Shown here piece by piece: positions 52,201 to 61,272 of a stretch of DNA of 64,000 nt; the stretch's first letter is position 1, and every line of letters starts with the position of its first letter. The notes beneath the pieces are model-generated. The model was not told the DNA's origin. It made no database searches and saw nothing but the letters and a program-made list of their open reading frames with translations. A program made the position numbers and the translations under genes. Location of the stretch: contig NZ_JAYKTS010000005.1 of the NCBI RefSeq assembly GCF_037024155.1, forward strand, positions 124,001 through 188,000. The letters are read 5' to 3'. The stretch is from Bacillus sp. 2205SS5-2. Its GTDB lineage: Bacteria; Bacillota; Bacilli; Bacillales; Bacillaceae_K.

Positions 52201-53751
52201 TTATTGTGACTGGAGCACTTGTTGTTTTAAGGCACGACGAAGTATCTTTCCTGTCGTATTCTTTGGTAGCTCCCCAATAAAATCAATAGAGCTAGGAAGC
52301 TTGTATTTTGCTAAATGCTCTTGGCAATACTTCATAACCGCTTCTTCTGTTAAAGATGCATCCTTTTTTACGACAAAGCAGCGGACTGCTTCCCCAAAAT
52401 TCGGATCAGGTACACCAAATACAGCCGCTTCAACAATGCTTTCATGGGCATATAGAATTTCTTCAACCTCACGAGGATAGACATTATACCCTCCTACAAT
52501 TATCATATCTTTTTTCCGGTCGACAATATAAAAATAACCATCCTCATCTCTAGTCGCGACATCACCAGTAAAAAGCCAACCATCTTTAATCGTAGCAGTT
52601 GTTTCTTCTGGCATTTTATAATAGCCCTTCATGACACTTGGACCACGTACAATTAACTCTCCAGCCTCACCAACAGGTACCTCATCACCCAGCTCATTAA
52701 CAACTTTATTTTCCATATTTAGTATATTTGTCCCAATCGACCCTGGCTTTCGTGGACGATTCAAAGGATTAAAGCAAGTTACCGGTGATGCTTCTGAAAG
52801 TCCATACCCCTCAGATATCATTACGTTGAATTTTTGTTCGAAATTCTTTAGTAATGCGATTGGTAAAGAAGAACCTCCTGAAATTGATATGCGCAAAGAT
52901 GAAAAATCAGTCGGCTTTCCAGCTTCATATTGATATAAGAAGTTATACATCGTTGGAACACCGGCAAATACAGTTGCTTCATATTTGTTCGCTACACGGA
53001 AAATTTCTGCTGGGCTGAATTTTGGAATGATAATTAACGTAGCACCACTAATGAGCGGCGCGTTTAATACGACCGTTAAACAAAACACGTGGAACATAGG
53101 AAGTGTCGTAATCACACGATCATCCTCAGTCATTTTCAAATATTCGCCAACATCTTTTGCATTTGAATATATATTGCGATGAGTGAGCATCGCCCCTTTA
53201 GGTTTTCCTGTTGTACCTGACGTATATAAAATAACGGCTACGTCGTCATCCAATAATTCAGGTCCTTCAAAAATTGGTTGACCACCTCCTAGTAAGGAAG
53301 TAAACGTTTTCAATTTATTGTATGAAGAAAGCTTAGATAAATCTTCAGCCTCTTTCTGTCCAGATTCACAAAGGATGAAATTTTCAACCTTAGGTAATAA
53401 ATGGTGCATTTTTTCTACTAAAGGCAATAATAAATCTAACATAATAACCGTTTTAACATCACCATTATTTAGAATATAACCAATTTCATCTGGTGTATAG
53501 ATCGGATTCACTGGAATCACCGTTGCACCTAAACGCATCGCTGCATACATACCAATAATAAAATGTGGAGAATTTCCTAATACTAGTGCAACATGATCCC
53601 CTTTTTGTACCCCTAGTTGTTCTAAGCCATTTGCAAACTTGTTGACAGCTCCATTTAATTCCCTATACGATGTCGCCTCGTCCATAAAATAAAACGCAGG
53701 CTTGTCAACTTGAAGCTTTGCAGTTTGTTCTAACCGTGAAGATAAATTCAT
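52201..53751 (-). CDS. lcfB: Long-chain fatty-acid-CoA ligase
   Basis: 516 residues from the ATG at 53751, after GGGGAGAGGAAG; the longer frame lacks a ribosome site and would cross the operator. AMP-binding fold: P-loop [14 protein letters not shown] near 165, [15 protein letters not shown] near 310, [22 protein letters not shown] near 395 and the C-terminal lysine in [12 protein letters not shown]. It activates fatty acids with ATP and CoA for beta-oxidation. A FadR operator overlaps its leader, matching B. subtilis lcfB (yhfL). Confidence 0.93.
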   Translation of the reverse strand: MNLSSRLEQTAKLQVDKPAFYFMDEATSYRELNGAVNKFANGLEQLGVQKGDHVALVLGNSPHFIIGMYAAMRLGATVIPVNPIYTPDEIGYILNNGDVKTVIMLDLLLPLVEKMHHLLPKVENFILCESGQKEAEDLSKLSSYNKLKTFTSLLGGGQPIFEGPELLDDDVAVILYTSGTTGKPKGAMLTHRNIYSNAKDVGEYLKMTEDDRVITTLPMFHVFCLTVVLNAPLISGATLIIIPKFSPAEIFRVANKYEATVFAGVPTMYNFLYQYEAGKPTDFSSLRISISGGSSLPIALLKNFEQKFNVMISEGYGLSEASPVTCFNPLNRPRKPGSIGTNILNMENKVVNELGDEVPVGEAGELIVRGPSVMKGYYKMPEETTATIKDGWLFTGDVATRDEDGYFYIVDRKKDMIIVGGYNVYPREVEEILYAHESIVEAAVFGVPDPNFGEAVRCFVVKKDASLTEEAVMKYCQEHLAKYKLPSSIDFIGELPKNTTGKILRRALKQQVLQSQ

Positions 53752-53768
53752 TCTTCCTCTCCCCTTTC

Positions 53769-53786
53769 TGAATGAACAGTCATTCA
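53769..53786. promoter_or_regulatory. FadR operator of lcfB
   Basis: TGAATGAACAGTCATTCA matches the Bacillus FadR (YsiA) operator TGAATGANTANTCATTCA with one mismatch. It lies 18 bases upstream of the lcfB start; long-chain acyl-CoA would relieve repression. Confidence 0.85.
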
Positions 53787-54019
53787 CTTTTATTATAACA
53801 ATAAAAGTTTTCAAAATATATTTTATATAAAGAAAAGTATTAATTCAAGAGATAATTCCCAATATTTTCGAAAAAATCGGAAAATAAGTTTTACTAAAAA
53901 AATGATACCCTTATTTCCTTTCCATCCAAAGATATATTCAAATTTATTAATTCGAATTTTCTTGAAACTTTCCCCCTAACTCCTCGTAAAGAAAGAAAAC
54001 GTGAATAGGAGTGCTTTTG

Positions 54020-54340
54020 ATGAGAAAAATATTAATTTTTTGTACCACTGTTTTATTTTTGGTTCTGGCAAATATGGGGTTGAGTCAGCTTGTCGATGTT
54101 GGCTTTTATGACCTTAGCTTTTTAGTAGGATTAGTGTCTGTTGTTATCATAAAATTTTTCACCTCTAGTGGAGGCTTTGCATCAGATTCTGTTCGATTAT
54201 CGATTCAATCCAGAACAGGCATAAAAATGGATCGAGAAGAGAAAACCTTCACTCCTTCCATTGCCTTCTATACTGCAATTGGCTATACTATCTACGGTTT
54301 CGTAACAATTTTCATTCTTTACAAAGATTACTTTGTATAA
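54020..54340 (+). CDS. Small membrane protein of unknown function
   Basis: 106 residues from the ATG at 54020, eight bases after AGGAG. An N-terminal hydrophobic helix (ILIFCTTVLFLVLANMGLS), a second (FLVGLVSVVIIKFF) and a third at the C-terminus (YTAIGYTIYGFVTIFILY), with a polar segment around 55-80 containing SIQSRTGIKMDREEKTF. No family recognised. Divergent from lcfB. Confidence 0.7.
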   Translation: MRKILIFCTTVLFLVLANMGLSQLVDVGFYDLSFLVGLVSVVIIKFFTSSGGFASDSVRLSIQSRTGIKMDREEKTFTPSIAFYTAIGYTIYGFVTIFILYKDYFV

Positions 54341-54342
54341 GA

Positions 54343-54463
54343 AAACGCATAGCGAGCGTTTATCGGTGACCTGCTTAAAGGGAGGATTGACATGAGGCCC
54401 ACTTTTCCTTATGTCAGGGTTTGGCTTGGCCTCGAGACGATAGCATCTGGAGCTAAACACCAA
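54343..54463 (+). repeat. Diverged copy of the 126-bp repeat
   Basis: Begins AACGCATAGCGAGCGTTTAT and ends GATAGCATCTGGAGCTAAAC; GGCTTGGCCTCGAG and GACATGAGGC correspond to conserved blocks of the triplicated repeat. It follows the membrane protein gene directly. Confidence 0.6.
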
Positions 54464-54490
54464 AACCATTGTATACCTATTTTTTCTCTT

Positions 54491-54662
54491 TGGGTTGTTT
54501 TCACAAAAATTGTTGCTTTTCGTAGCAGCATATATTCCGTTAATAATATAGGATTCAGGAAATTCTTCCTAAATTACCGAACGAAATCAATTCAAAAACA
54601 AGGGCTTCCATCGACAATTAAATGAAATATTATCAATGTCAATAAAGAGTATGAAGAACCTT
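54491..54662. repeat. AAGGCT miniature element, diverged
   Basis: GGTTGTTTTCACAAAAATTG on the left, TATGAAGAACCTTTA on the right; the interior is close to the copy at 41188 (ACCGAACGAAATCAATTC). Confidence 0.6.
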
Positions 54663-54701
54663 TAATTTTGACACTTTATTCATCCAATAATTGAATACAA
54701 T

Positions 54702-54731
54702 AAAAACCTTCCTTTATCGGAAGGTTTTTAT
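54702..54731. terminator. Bidirectional terminator hairpin
   Basis: Perfect AAAAACCTTCC/GGAAGGTTTTT stem with a six-base loop. No gene ends nearby; the nearest is the membrane protein gene 360 bases upstream. Confidence 0.7.
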
Positions 54732-55087
54732 ATTTACTCATGAGACTTCGGCTTATTTTAAAAATATCTTATAGGAGCATTAACAATTACTTAATTAAGC
54801 CTTTGAGTTTTTTCAGCTACACATAATGATAATTATATGAACTTATTTAAAGTAATAATTCACTATCCTGAACTATTCATGAAATCGCAGTGCAAGTCAT
54901 TTTTCAGTCAAATGAGATGATTAAGACACCTTTTTTCAACTAATTAGATAAACGACCTCACTTTTAAAGAAGGATGGGAGATTTCCAGAATTAAAAACCC
55001 ATATATTTCCTAAACTCTCCGAAAAAGGGCAGACGTATCCTGTAAAGACTCAAATCCGTTTTAAAATTTCGGGTTTTTAGTGCCGTT
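54732..55087. other. Intergenic stretch beside IS remnant
   Basis: About 350 bases without a gene. Its right end (from about 55040) is probably the non-coding right end of the truncated IS1380-like element; its exact terminal repeat could not be fixed. Confidence 0.4.
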
Positions 55088-55759
55088 CTATCCAAATCGT
55101 GGAAGGGACTGGATTCTAGTCAATGTTTCCATGAACTCTTTTTTGTACAGGCAATGGCTTGACAGCTTAAATGTAAGATAACGACTAGATCGTATTATCT
55201 TTCCTGCAATCTTTATGAGTTGTAAGCGTACGGTATCAATGAGTTTTGTGTTCATGGTCTTCGGTAGGCATAATCTTCGAAATCCATTGTGAAGGTTATA
55301 GACCAAAATCGCGATCTGTAATTTACAGGCATTTCGCTCAAATTCAGTGCTGTTCATGTTCCCAAAGGCAAATCCAAGTTTCCCTTCTTTAATGAAGTTT
55401 TCCATGGTTCCTCGATTGAAATAAAGCTTTGCGATGTTTTTCGGAGACAATGTCATGTTTGTCACAATAAATGTGAAATGGAATAGAAGCTCATCTGACG
55501 GTCTTTCCATCTTGACTACCACTCGTCTAGGATGGGTCCAGCTGGCTGCTTGATAGTTGAACTCACGATAGAAAACAGACGTACTCTCTGTAATATCATC
55601 TGGAATTTGATCTAATAGCTCTTCCGCCTTAGCCTGGAGGCGTTTGTTCGCTTTTAATCGGATCACATAGTGAGCCTCTTTCACCTCCGCCAATTCGAAT
55701 AGTTCTGGTACGGCGAAACCACTGTCGCCACGAATAACGGGAGTGACCCAAGGAAACTG
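55088..55759 (-). pseudogene. IS1380-family transposase, 5' truncated
   Basis: The C-terminal half of a DDE transposase. The frame opens after a TAG at about 55760-55768 and reads FPWVTPVIRGDSGFAVPEL, with the second catalytic Asp in RGDSGFA, then YVIRLKANKRLQ and the catalytic Glu region YFNRGTMENFIKEGKLGF. The first half and start are missing, so it is inactive. IS1380-type elements are common in Bacillaceae. It marks the left part of an accessory stretch between the lcfB region and lplJ. Confidence 0.8.
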
Positions 55760-55836
55760 ACACTAGTAAACAAGGAAAATACGACAACTATCTTGACAAA
55801 CACCGGTTATGTGTTTGTATGTTTAATAATTTCTTA

Positions 55837-56025
55837 TTATTTGGTTTCAAAGTGATTTAAGATTTCTTCGTAAAGAGGAGAAATCGGTATTTTTTTCTCC
55901 CCCCATAACCTCAAGAAAGACAAAGCAGCTTCTGGATTAACATATGATAACTCAGCTAATTTCAAAGGTATTGCTTGACGTTTCTGTAATGTTTCTCGAC
56001 AAATCGGAAGAATGTGCTGGTTCAT
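55837..56025 (-). CDS. Small protein of unknown function
   Basis: 62 residues from the ATG at 56025, after AAAAGGAGTG; the open frame upstream has no ribosome site. Sequence MNQHILPICRETLQKRQAIP, then LAELSYVNPEAALSFLRLWGEKKIPISPLYEEILNHF: probably three helices, soluble. No family recognised. A GCACC/GGTGC repeat pair (56078-56152) brackets its 5' side. It may be a mobile-element passenger, since it lies 80 bases from the transposase remnant. Confidence 0.6.
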   Translation of the reverse strand: MNQHILPICRETLQKRQAIPLKLAELSYVNPEAALSFLRLWGEKKIPISPLYEEILNHFETK

Positions 56026-56103
56026 GTCAACACTCCTTTTTAGTTTATTAAACAATCTCATTAGCGGAGCACAAAAAAAGCACCCAGAACAAACAGGCCT
56101 CAT

Positions 56104-56570
56104 AAATCAGAAATAAATTCTAATTCGAGATCTCTTTACTCCAGGTGCTTCCTGATGCATATATTGTTTAGTTTTGTATGCGCTAATCAATAATAATTGT
56201 TTCGATAATCTCAATTTATCACACCAGCAAAAAAGTTACAAGTACAACTTCACTTTCTATTAATTATTTTTTAAAATGAAAACCTTTTTCTAATTCACAT
56301 GAAGATGATCAAGGTTCTAATGTTACTTTACTGGGTCGGCCCTTTAATGCAATTGGTCCTCCTTAGACTGTTGATAGCCTATTGGTAGATGTAATTATGA
56401 ACCTTTTACTTGCCAGTTCAGGACATTCATATCATACCAAGAGGTTTTTAGTTCAACCCTTATTCTTCTTCGTACCAAGAATGCTGCCCGTTACTTGAAC
56501 AGAGGGCCGCTGCTTGTTAAGCAAACGCCCCCTTTACTGGAACAAGCCTCTGCGCGTAACACTTAGTACA
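56104..56570. other. Intergenic stretch in accessory region
   Basis: About 465 bases with no gene seen. GAACAGAGGGCCGCTGCTTG and AACGCCCCCTTTACTGG are more GC-rich than their surroundings and look like decayed repeat or coding sequence. Confidence 0.4.
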
Positions 56571-57119
56571 TTACAGATTTTTTTCATCCCATTCTTTTAA
56601 CATTTCTTCATCGATTGATTCAATCAATTCCTCTGTGCCGTCTTCTCTTACGTACTTTACTTCAACTTCCTTAGAGGGACTAATGGTATACCAAAACCTC
56701 TTGTCCCCTTCGACCTCAATAATATTTGCTTTTTCTCTACCAGCATACACTTCAGTTATATCATTATTACTAATTGCCCCAGAATAGATATAAGGGTTCT
56801 CGTGCATGGCTGACCATTTGTGAGGTGTGTTCCATTCTGCTCCTCTAGTCTGTTTCCATTCCCATTGGTTATTTTGTTTTTGAGAGTAAGATATAAATAT
56901 TTGTTCTCCACGTTCATTAAGTTCCGTAAACACTGCGATAGCATCATCTTCGTGAACAGCATTTAACTCTGAATAAACCAGAGTATACGAATAGTTTTCT
57001 TCTCCTATGTGCATTTCTTCCATTTTTTGATGAAAAAACTCTTCAAATGATTGTTCGTTTGCGCACCCTGTAAGTAACAACAATAAGATTGAAAACACTA
57101 AAAATCTTTTTAACTTCAA
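56571..57119 (-). CDS. Lipoprotein of unknown function
   Basis: 182 residues. Lipobox ILLLLLTGC with lipidated Cys19, then an acidic soluble domain. The regular pattern YTLVYSELNAVHEDDAIAVFTE and the Trp-rich WEWKQTRGAEWN suggest a compact beta fold, but no known family is recognised. It should be anchored to the outer face of the membrane. GGGGGAGTC precedes the ATG. It stands alone in a low-GC accessory stretch. Confidence 0.75.
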   Translation of the reverse strand: MKLKRFLVFSILLLLLTGCANEQSFEEFFHQKMEEMHIGEENYSYTLVYSELNAVHEDDAIAVFTELNERGEQIFISYSQKQNNQWEWKQTRGAEWNTPHKWSAMHENPYIYSGAISNNDITEVYAGREKANIIEVEGDKRFWYTISPSKEVEVKYVREDGTEELIESIDEEMLKEWDEKNL

Positions 57120-57310
57120 TTGAGACTCCCCCTTATTACCTTCAAAACTACCATTTATCTGTTTTATTGACTAGGAACCGTGTTAATATCTTGAACAGAT
57201 TCTTCCATTATCCTGTTCCAATAGTTGAATATTGACAATAGCAAGAGAACAAATAGCTTTCTTAAATCTATTGCCCCCTATAAAAAGTACTTAACAAGTG
57301 TTTTACTATA

Positions 57311-58438
57311 TCAGTCAATGGTTAAATTAAATAAATTTAATTGAAAGCCCTTAATTAATGAATTAAACCTTATCTCAGGATCAACATTTATAGAAGAGCC
57401 AAAAGCAGAAATTATGATATCTTTCCCTGAACTGCTTAAATTGTCTATTATTGTTGGTGAAAAATAAACATTCTCGCTATATTCACCTAAACAAAAAGAT
57501 ATATATTTAAAAAGGAGATCATCATCCGTTGTTCTTTTTAATTTCTCAATTAGAGGTTCATAACATTTATCATCTACATGCCTAGTTACAATAATTAAAG
57601 ATGTGCTTTCTCTAGGTATTACAGAAATATAAAGAGAAGGTACAAAGAGTTTCTCATCATAGTTATATATGTTTATAGTCTCTTCGCCGGTGATATCTAC
57701 ATTTACAGCTACTGCTGTTGTTCCAGTGAATCCTACTCTAAATGGTAGTTCTCTTTGAAATGTGTCAAATTTTTCATAAGTACCATTTTCATAAATTTCT
57801 CGAAATCTTTCATATTCATATTTTTTATCTTTTATATCCAACTTGCAGGATGTATAACTCATTAAGATGCTTATTTCTTTAGTTGCATGAGGATGCTTCC
57901 TAAAAACTTTTGGAAAGTGCCTACTTAGCCTTTCCTTTCTATGTAATTCAAAACAAAATGCCCTAAAGGCCAACCAGAAATGTTGTTCCTTTGTTCCCAA
58001 AAATGCTATGTCTTCTATACATGAAAAATAAGCCTTATCATGATGTTTACAAAAGCCATTAAATTTACTAGCCTGATTCTTTCCAATCTTATCAAACTTA
58101 AGCGTAGGCAGATTTTTATTTATTTCAAAAGCAAGATGATAAACATGATTGTTTGTAGCAATCTTATCAAGTACCCCATTATTTTGAAGTGAATGTGCCC
58201 CAATAATATTATGTGAACACTCATTATTATCAAAACCATAGCATGTGTTAAAATCAGTCTCTCTGAATATTTTTTGTGCTTCAAATATTATTCTGCCAGG
58301 GGTATAATTATAATCATTTTTACTAACTGATTTGCTTTTCTTGTAACAGCAAAATTTACATTTTTTCCCACTTTCACATGGACAAACCTCATATGGCTGG
58401 AATGAATATCTTTTAGCTTCATTTTTAGATATAAGCAC
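57311..58438 (-). CDS. SEC-C motif protein of unknown function
   Basis: 375 residues. Zinc-binding SEC-C motif CPCESGKKCKFCC (about 19-31), then a Cys/His-rich central part: NECSHNIIGAHSLQNNGVL (about 72-90), NNHVYHL, and SKFNGFCKHHDKAYFSCIE (about 128-146). The spacing C..AHS...L..I...H...FC..HD..F..IE recalls a nuclease-like fold seen in uncharacterised, often defence- or mobile-associated proteins, but I cannot name the family. The C-terminal 200 residues show no motif. Codon use is strikingly AT-rich and the gene lies between an IS remnant and core genes, so it was probably acquired horizontally. Confidence 0.7.
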   Translation of the reverse strand: MLISKNEAKRYSFQPYEVCPCESGKKCKFCCYKKSKSVSKNDYNYTPGRIIFEAQKIFRETDFNTCYGFDNNECSHNIIGAHSLQNNGVLDKIATNNHVYHLAFEINKNLPTLKFDKIGKNQASKFNGFCKHHDKAYFSCIEDIAFLGTKEQHFWLAFRAFCFELHRKERLSRHFPKVFRKHPHATKEISILMSYTSCKLDIKDKKYEYERFREIYENGTYEKFDTFQRELPFRVGFTGTTAVAVNVDITGEETINIYNYDEKLFVPSLYISVIPRESTSLIIVTRHVDDKCYEPLIEKLKRTTDDDLLFKYISFCLGEYSENVYFSPTIIDNLSSSGKDIIISAFGSSINVDPEIRFNSLIKGFQLNLFNLTID

Positions 58439-58760
58439 AACTTACCCCCACTTATTTATAAATTATTTAAACTGCACTACATTATTGTAAGTTTACACTA
58501 ATACCAATTATTTCAAAATTTGTGTTTTTAAGCAATGCTCATGTTCAACTAAATGGCCCTTTAACTGAAGATACAATGTCCCCTTAAATACCCCAGATGG
58601 CCTGAAATCCTATTTCCTTTTAATGTATAGGGGTTAATTGCTCAAGAAGAGAAAAGCGCTAAAAACAGAGGACGGGTTATTCCTGTTGATATTACACATA
58701 AGAAATACTTAAAGGTTCTTACATATATTCATTTCTATGAAAAAAGTCTTACTATATAAC
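58439..58760. other. Intergenic stretch before the lplJ terminator
   Basis: About 320 bases upstream of the SEC-C gene and downstream of lplJ. It includes AATGGCCCTTTAACTGAAG-like sequence but no gene or repeat that I can define. Confidence 0.4.
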
Positions 58761-58763
58761 AAA

Positions 58764-58790
58764 AGCAGAGGGAATCCCCTCCGCTTTTTG
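58764..58790. terminator. Terminator of lplJ transcript
   Basis: AGCAGAGGG/CCCTCCGCT stem (one mismatch) with T-rich ends in both directions, 28 bases beyond the lplJ stop. Confidence 0.8.
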
Positions 58791-58817
58791 TCTTTACACC
58801 CTATAATGCTCGTACAG

Positions 58818-59807
58818 TTAATAAATCAAATTAATAACTTCTTCTTTTGTGACATTTCCAAAATAATGTTGTACATTGAACTCATTAAGAGCTTGCTCAA
58901 CATCTTGCTTTTCATAACGAATGCCCACTAATTTCTCTTCGATATCCTCTACATCACCAATTCCAAAGAAATCGCCGTAAATCTTACATTGCTCAATTTT
59001 CCCTTTGTTTACATCTAGACGAACATCAATCGAACCAATTGGGAATCGGTGTGAGTGATGCACATTTGATTTAGGAGATTTCCCATAATTCCAATCCCAG
59101 TTTTGGTAGCGTTCTTGAGAGATGTGATGAATTTTTGCCCAGTCTTTCTCAATTAGCTGATACTCTTGAATATTTTCTTCTCCATTAAAAATATACTGTA
59201 AGAGTAGTGCACGAAACTCTTCAATTGTGATTTTCTCTTCAAGAAATTCAACTATATTCGCCACACGGGACCGAATCGATTTAATCCCTTTTGATTCAAT
59301 TTTATCTTTTCGTACTTTTAATGCTGAGACAACATTCTCAATTTCCGAGTCAAATAATAATGTACCATGACTAAACATTCGCCCCTTTGTAGAGAACTGG
59401 GCATTCCCTGATATTTTACGGCCGTTAGCCATAATATCATTTCTGCCACTAAGCTCTGCATTCACACCCAATTTTTCCAATGCTTTAATAACAGGTTCTG
59501 TAAATTTTTTAAAGTTATGAAAGCTCTCACCGTCATCTTTAGTAATAAAGCTAAAGTTCAAGTTTCCTAAATCATGATAGACAGCTCCACCACCAGAAAG
59601 ACGACGAACCACATGCAATTTTTCATTCTCAACATACTCTGTATTAATTTCTTCTATCGTGTTTTGATTTTTCCCTATGATAATAGAAGGTTCATTTATG
59701 TAAAATAAAAAATAGGTTTCGTCTATATCTAAATGTTTTAGCGCAAATTCCTCAATAGCTAAATTAATTTGTGGGTCTGTAATTCCTTGATTATTAATAA
59801 ATTTCAT
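58818..59807 (-). CDS. lplJ: Lipoate-protein ligase
   Basis: 329 residues. LplA-type catalytic domain with the RRLSGGGAVYHDLGNLNFSF motif (about 68-87) that binds lipoyl-AMP, NGRKISGNAQF with catalytic Lys near 132, and a C-terminal accessory domain ending near residue 329. It attaches scavenged lipoate to E2 and GcvH proteins. Adjacent to yhfI as in B. subtilis (yhfJ = lplJ), with a 12-base gap, so probably cotranscribed. GGAGGAG precedes the ATG. Confidence 0.93.
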   Translation of the reverse strand: MKFINNQGITDPQINLAIEEFALKHLDIDETYFLFYINEPSIIIGKNQNTIEEINTEYVENEKLHVVRRLSGGGAVYHDLGNLNFSFITKDDGESFHNFKKFTEPVIKALEKLGVNAELSGRNDIMANGRKISGNAQFSTKGRMFSHGTLLFDSEIENVVSALKVRKDKIESKGIKSIRSRVANIVEFLEEKITIEEFRALLLQYIFNGEENIQEYQLIEKDWAKIHHISQERYQNWDWNYGKSPKSNVHHSHRFPIGSIDVRLDVNKGKIEQCKIYGDFFGIGDVEDIEEKLVGIRYEKQDVEQALNEFNVQHYFGNVTKEEVINLIY

Positions 59808-59819
59808 AACTTCTCCTCC

Positions 59820-60569
59820 TTATAAAGTAACAGTTAGATTTTGATGGGCAATCTGAATGGGCCCATTAAACTGCTCTTTTGCTTCGTACTGCAATTGATG
59901 ATGATCGCCAAAATGAGGTAGGTGAGTTAATATTAGCTGTTTTACATTGGCTTTCTTTGCAAGCATTCCTGCCTCTTCACTTGTCATATGACCTGCTGAT
60001 TTTCCGTTCATCCCTTTATAAAAATTACATTCACACAATAAAATATCGGCATCTCTGCTAAAAGAAACGAAGGAGGCCATATAAGCTGAATCAGCTGTAT
60101 AGATTAGGTTATGTTCTCCATCTGAAATATTCATTGCAAAACAAGGAACAGGGTGATTGGTTCGTATAAAAGAAATAGTAAATGGACCCACTATTAACGG
60201 TTGTGTCTCAAAATAGGCGATTCCTTTAGATAATTTTTTATACGTTAAGGAAGCAAAACCAGAGTCATTTTCATTATGAGCGTATATAGGGAGCGTTTTC
60301 ACTTGGTTTCCTAGATGATGTGAGATGAGCAAGGCGTGTTGTAGCACACCGATGTCAGCAATATGATCCGGATGGTAATGTGAAATTATCACTGCGCTTA
60401 ACTCTTCGGGCTTTATTATATTTTGCAGCTTTGATAAGACACCACTGCCACAATCCAATAACATATTAAACCCCTTATGCTGAAGTAAATAGCCAGAGCT
60501 TGCTCCATTTTTTGCAGGAAATCCTCCCCATTGACCAATGATGCTTAATTTCACCCTACCACTCCTCAA
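59820..60569 (-). CDS. yhfI: Metallo-beta-lactamase fold hydrolase YhfI
   Basis: 249 residues. Zinc motif SHYHPDHIADIGVLQHAL (about 60-77, the HxHxDH signature), DSAYMASF and THLPHFGDHHQL near 215 supply further ligands. Related to RNase Z but lacking its long exosite arm; the substrate is unknown. First gene of the yhfI-lplJ unit, and divergent from yhfH as in B. subtilis. Confidence 0.88.
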   Translation of the reverse strand: MRSGRVKLSIIGQWGGFPAKNGASSGYLLQHKGFNMLLDCGSGVLSKLQNIIKPEELSAVIISHYHPDHIADIGVLQHALLISHHLGNQVKTLPIYAHNENDSGFASLTYKKLSKGIAYFETQPLIVGPFTISFIRTNHPVPCFAMNISDGEHNLIYTADSAYMASFVSFSRDADILLCECNFYKGMNGKSAGHMTSEEAGMLAKKANVKQLILTHLPHFGDHHQLQYEAKEQFNGPIQIAHQNLTVTL

Positions 60570-60740
60570 TTGAAAATGATTATCAATCTACACTTACTAT
60601 ACTCCATTTCCCCTATTTTTTCATTTAATACGAAATTCATACAAAAAAGAATTGACGAAATCAATTCTGTTATAATACAATATAATAAATAATTAATAGT
60701 TATATAACAAAGAGAGTACAAAATTCGGAGGGTGATAAAT

Positions 60741-60875
60741 TTGTTAATCAATGTAGTCGATTTTTTCAAAAACTTGCCAGCCAAACAATGTTCAAACTGC
60801 GGGGAAACAATTGAAGAGCAACATGAATGTTACGGCAATCAATGTGAGAACTGCTTAGATACCTACCACGGATAA
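60741..60875 (+). CDS. yhfH: YhfH family small zinc-ribbon protein
   Basis: 44 residues from a TTG at 60741, seven bases after GGAGGGTGA. MLINVVDFFKNLPAKQCSNC, then the second knuckle CYGNQCENC: four cysteines in two C-x-x-C or C-x-x-x-x-C groups, a small zinc ribbon typical of YhfH. Function unknown. Divergent from yhfI and followed by a very strong terminator. Confidence 0.85.
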   Translation: MLINVVDFFKNLPAKQCSNCGETIEEQHECYGNQCENCLDTYHG

Positions 60876-60880
60876 ATAGG

Positions 60881-60917
60881 AAGTTGATCTTAACCCTGGG
60901 TTAAGATCAACTTTTTT
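60881..60917 (+). terminator. Terminator of yhfH
   Basis: Perfect 16-base stem AAGTTGATCTTAACCC/GGGTTAAGATCAACTT with a one-base centre (loop opens to about five) and T-run. Confidence 0.88.
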
Positions 60918-60949
60918 ACATCATTCAAAAAATATTAAAGCGAAGTGAC

Positions 60950-61057
60950 TTTACAAACGAGAAGGCAGATCAATCACCAGTGGCGAGCATATGTTGGTTC
61001 ACAGAGAAGGTCCAAAGTCATTATTTGTCCCCTGACTTGCATCCAACCCAATAAATA
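60950..61057 (+). repeat. Degenerate inner stem-loop unit
   Basis: GAGCATATGTTGGTTCACAG, then AGGTCC and ATTATTTGTCCCCTGAC correspond to unit 2 of the 51.8-kb pair. It lies just left of an AAGGCT element, not inside it, in the present arrangement. Confidence 0.45.
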
Positions 61058-61079
61058 GGGCTGTTTATATTCCTTTAGA

Positions 61080-61227
61080 AAAGCTCTTTTCGTAAACTTT
61101 TATCTTCCTGACACAGAAAAAAATACTGTAAGCTGGATCCGTCTATTTTTGTTGGAAATCAACAGTGAAATGGAAGATTTAATCAAAAATATGATGAAAT
61201 AGCCACAATATATATAAAATGGAGACT
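61080..61227. repeat. AAGGCT element with inner-repeat scar
   Basis: AAGCTCTTTTCGTAAAC on the left. In the middle AGCTGGATCCGTCTATTTTTG, the exact junction found where inner units are inserted at 51.8 and 15.3 kb, but without the units. Right end eroded. Confidence 0.6.
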
Positions 61228-61238
61228 AAACAAAAAAA

Positions 61239-61268
61239 CCCCAGAACAAATCAAATTGTTCTGAGGCT
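61239..61268 (-). terminator. Terminator of two-component/lipoprotein transcript
   Basis: CCTCAGAACAA/TTGTTCTGGGG stem (minus-strand reading) followed by seven Ts, just beyond the lipoprotein stop. Confidence 0.85.
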
Positions 61269-61272
61269 GTTT

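Noticed and set aside
55837-56103. Longer version of the small protein beginning at 56103
   Set aside because: The ATG at 56025 has a perfect ribosome site; the upstream extension has none and is Cys/Phe-rich non-coding-like sequence.
60566-60784. Minus-strand 72-codon open frame
   Set aside because: It covers the promoter and start of yhfH and the upstream region of yhfI; composition is non-coding.
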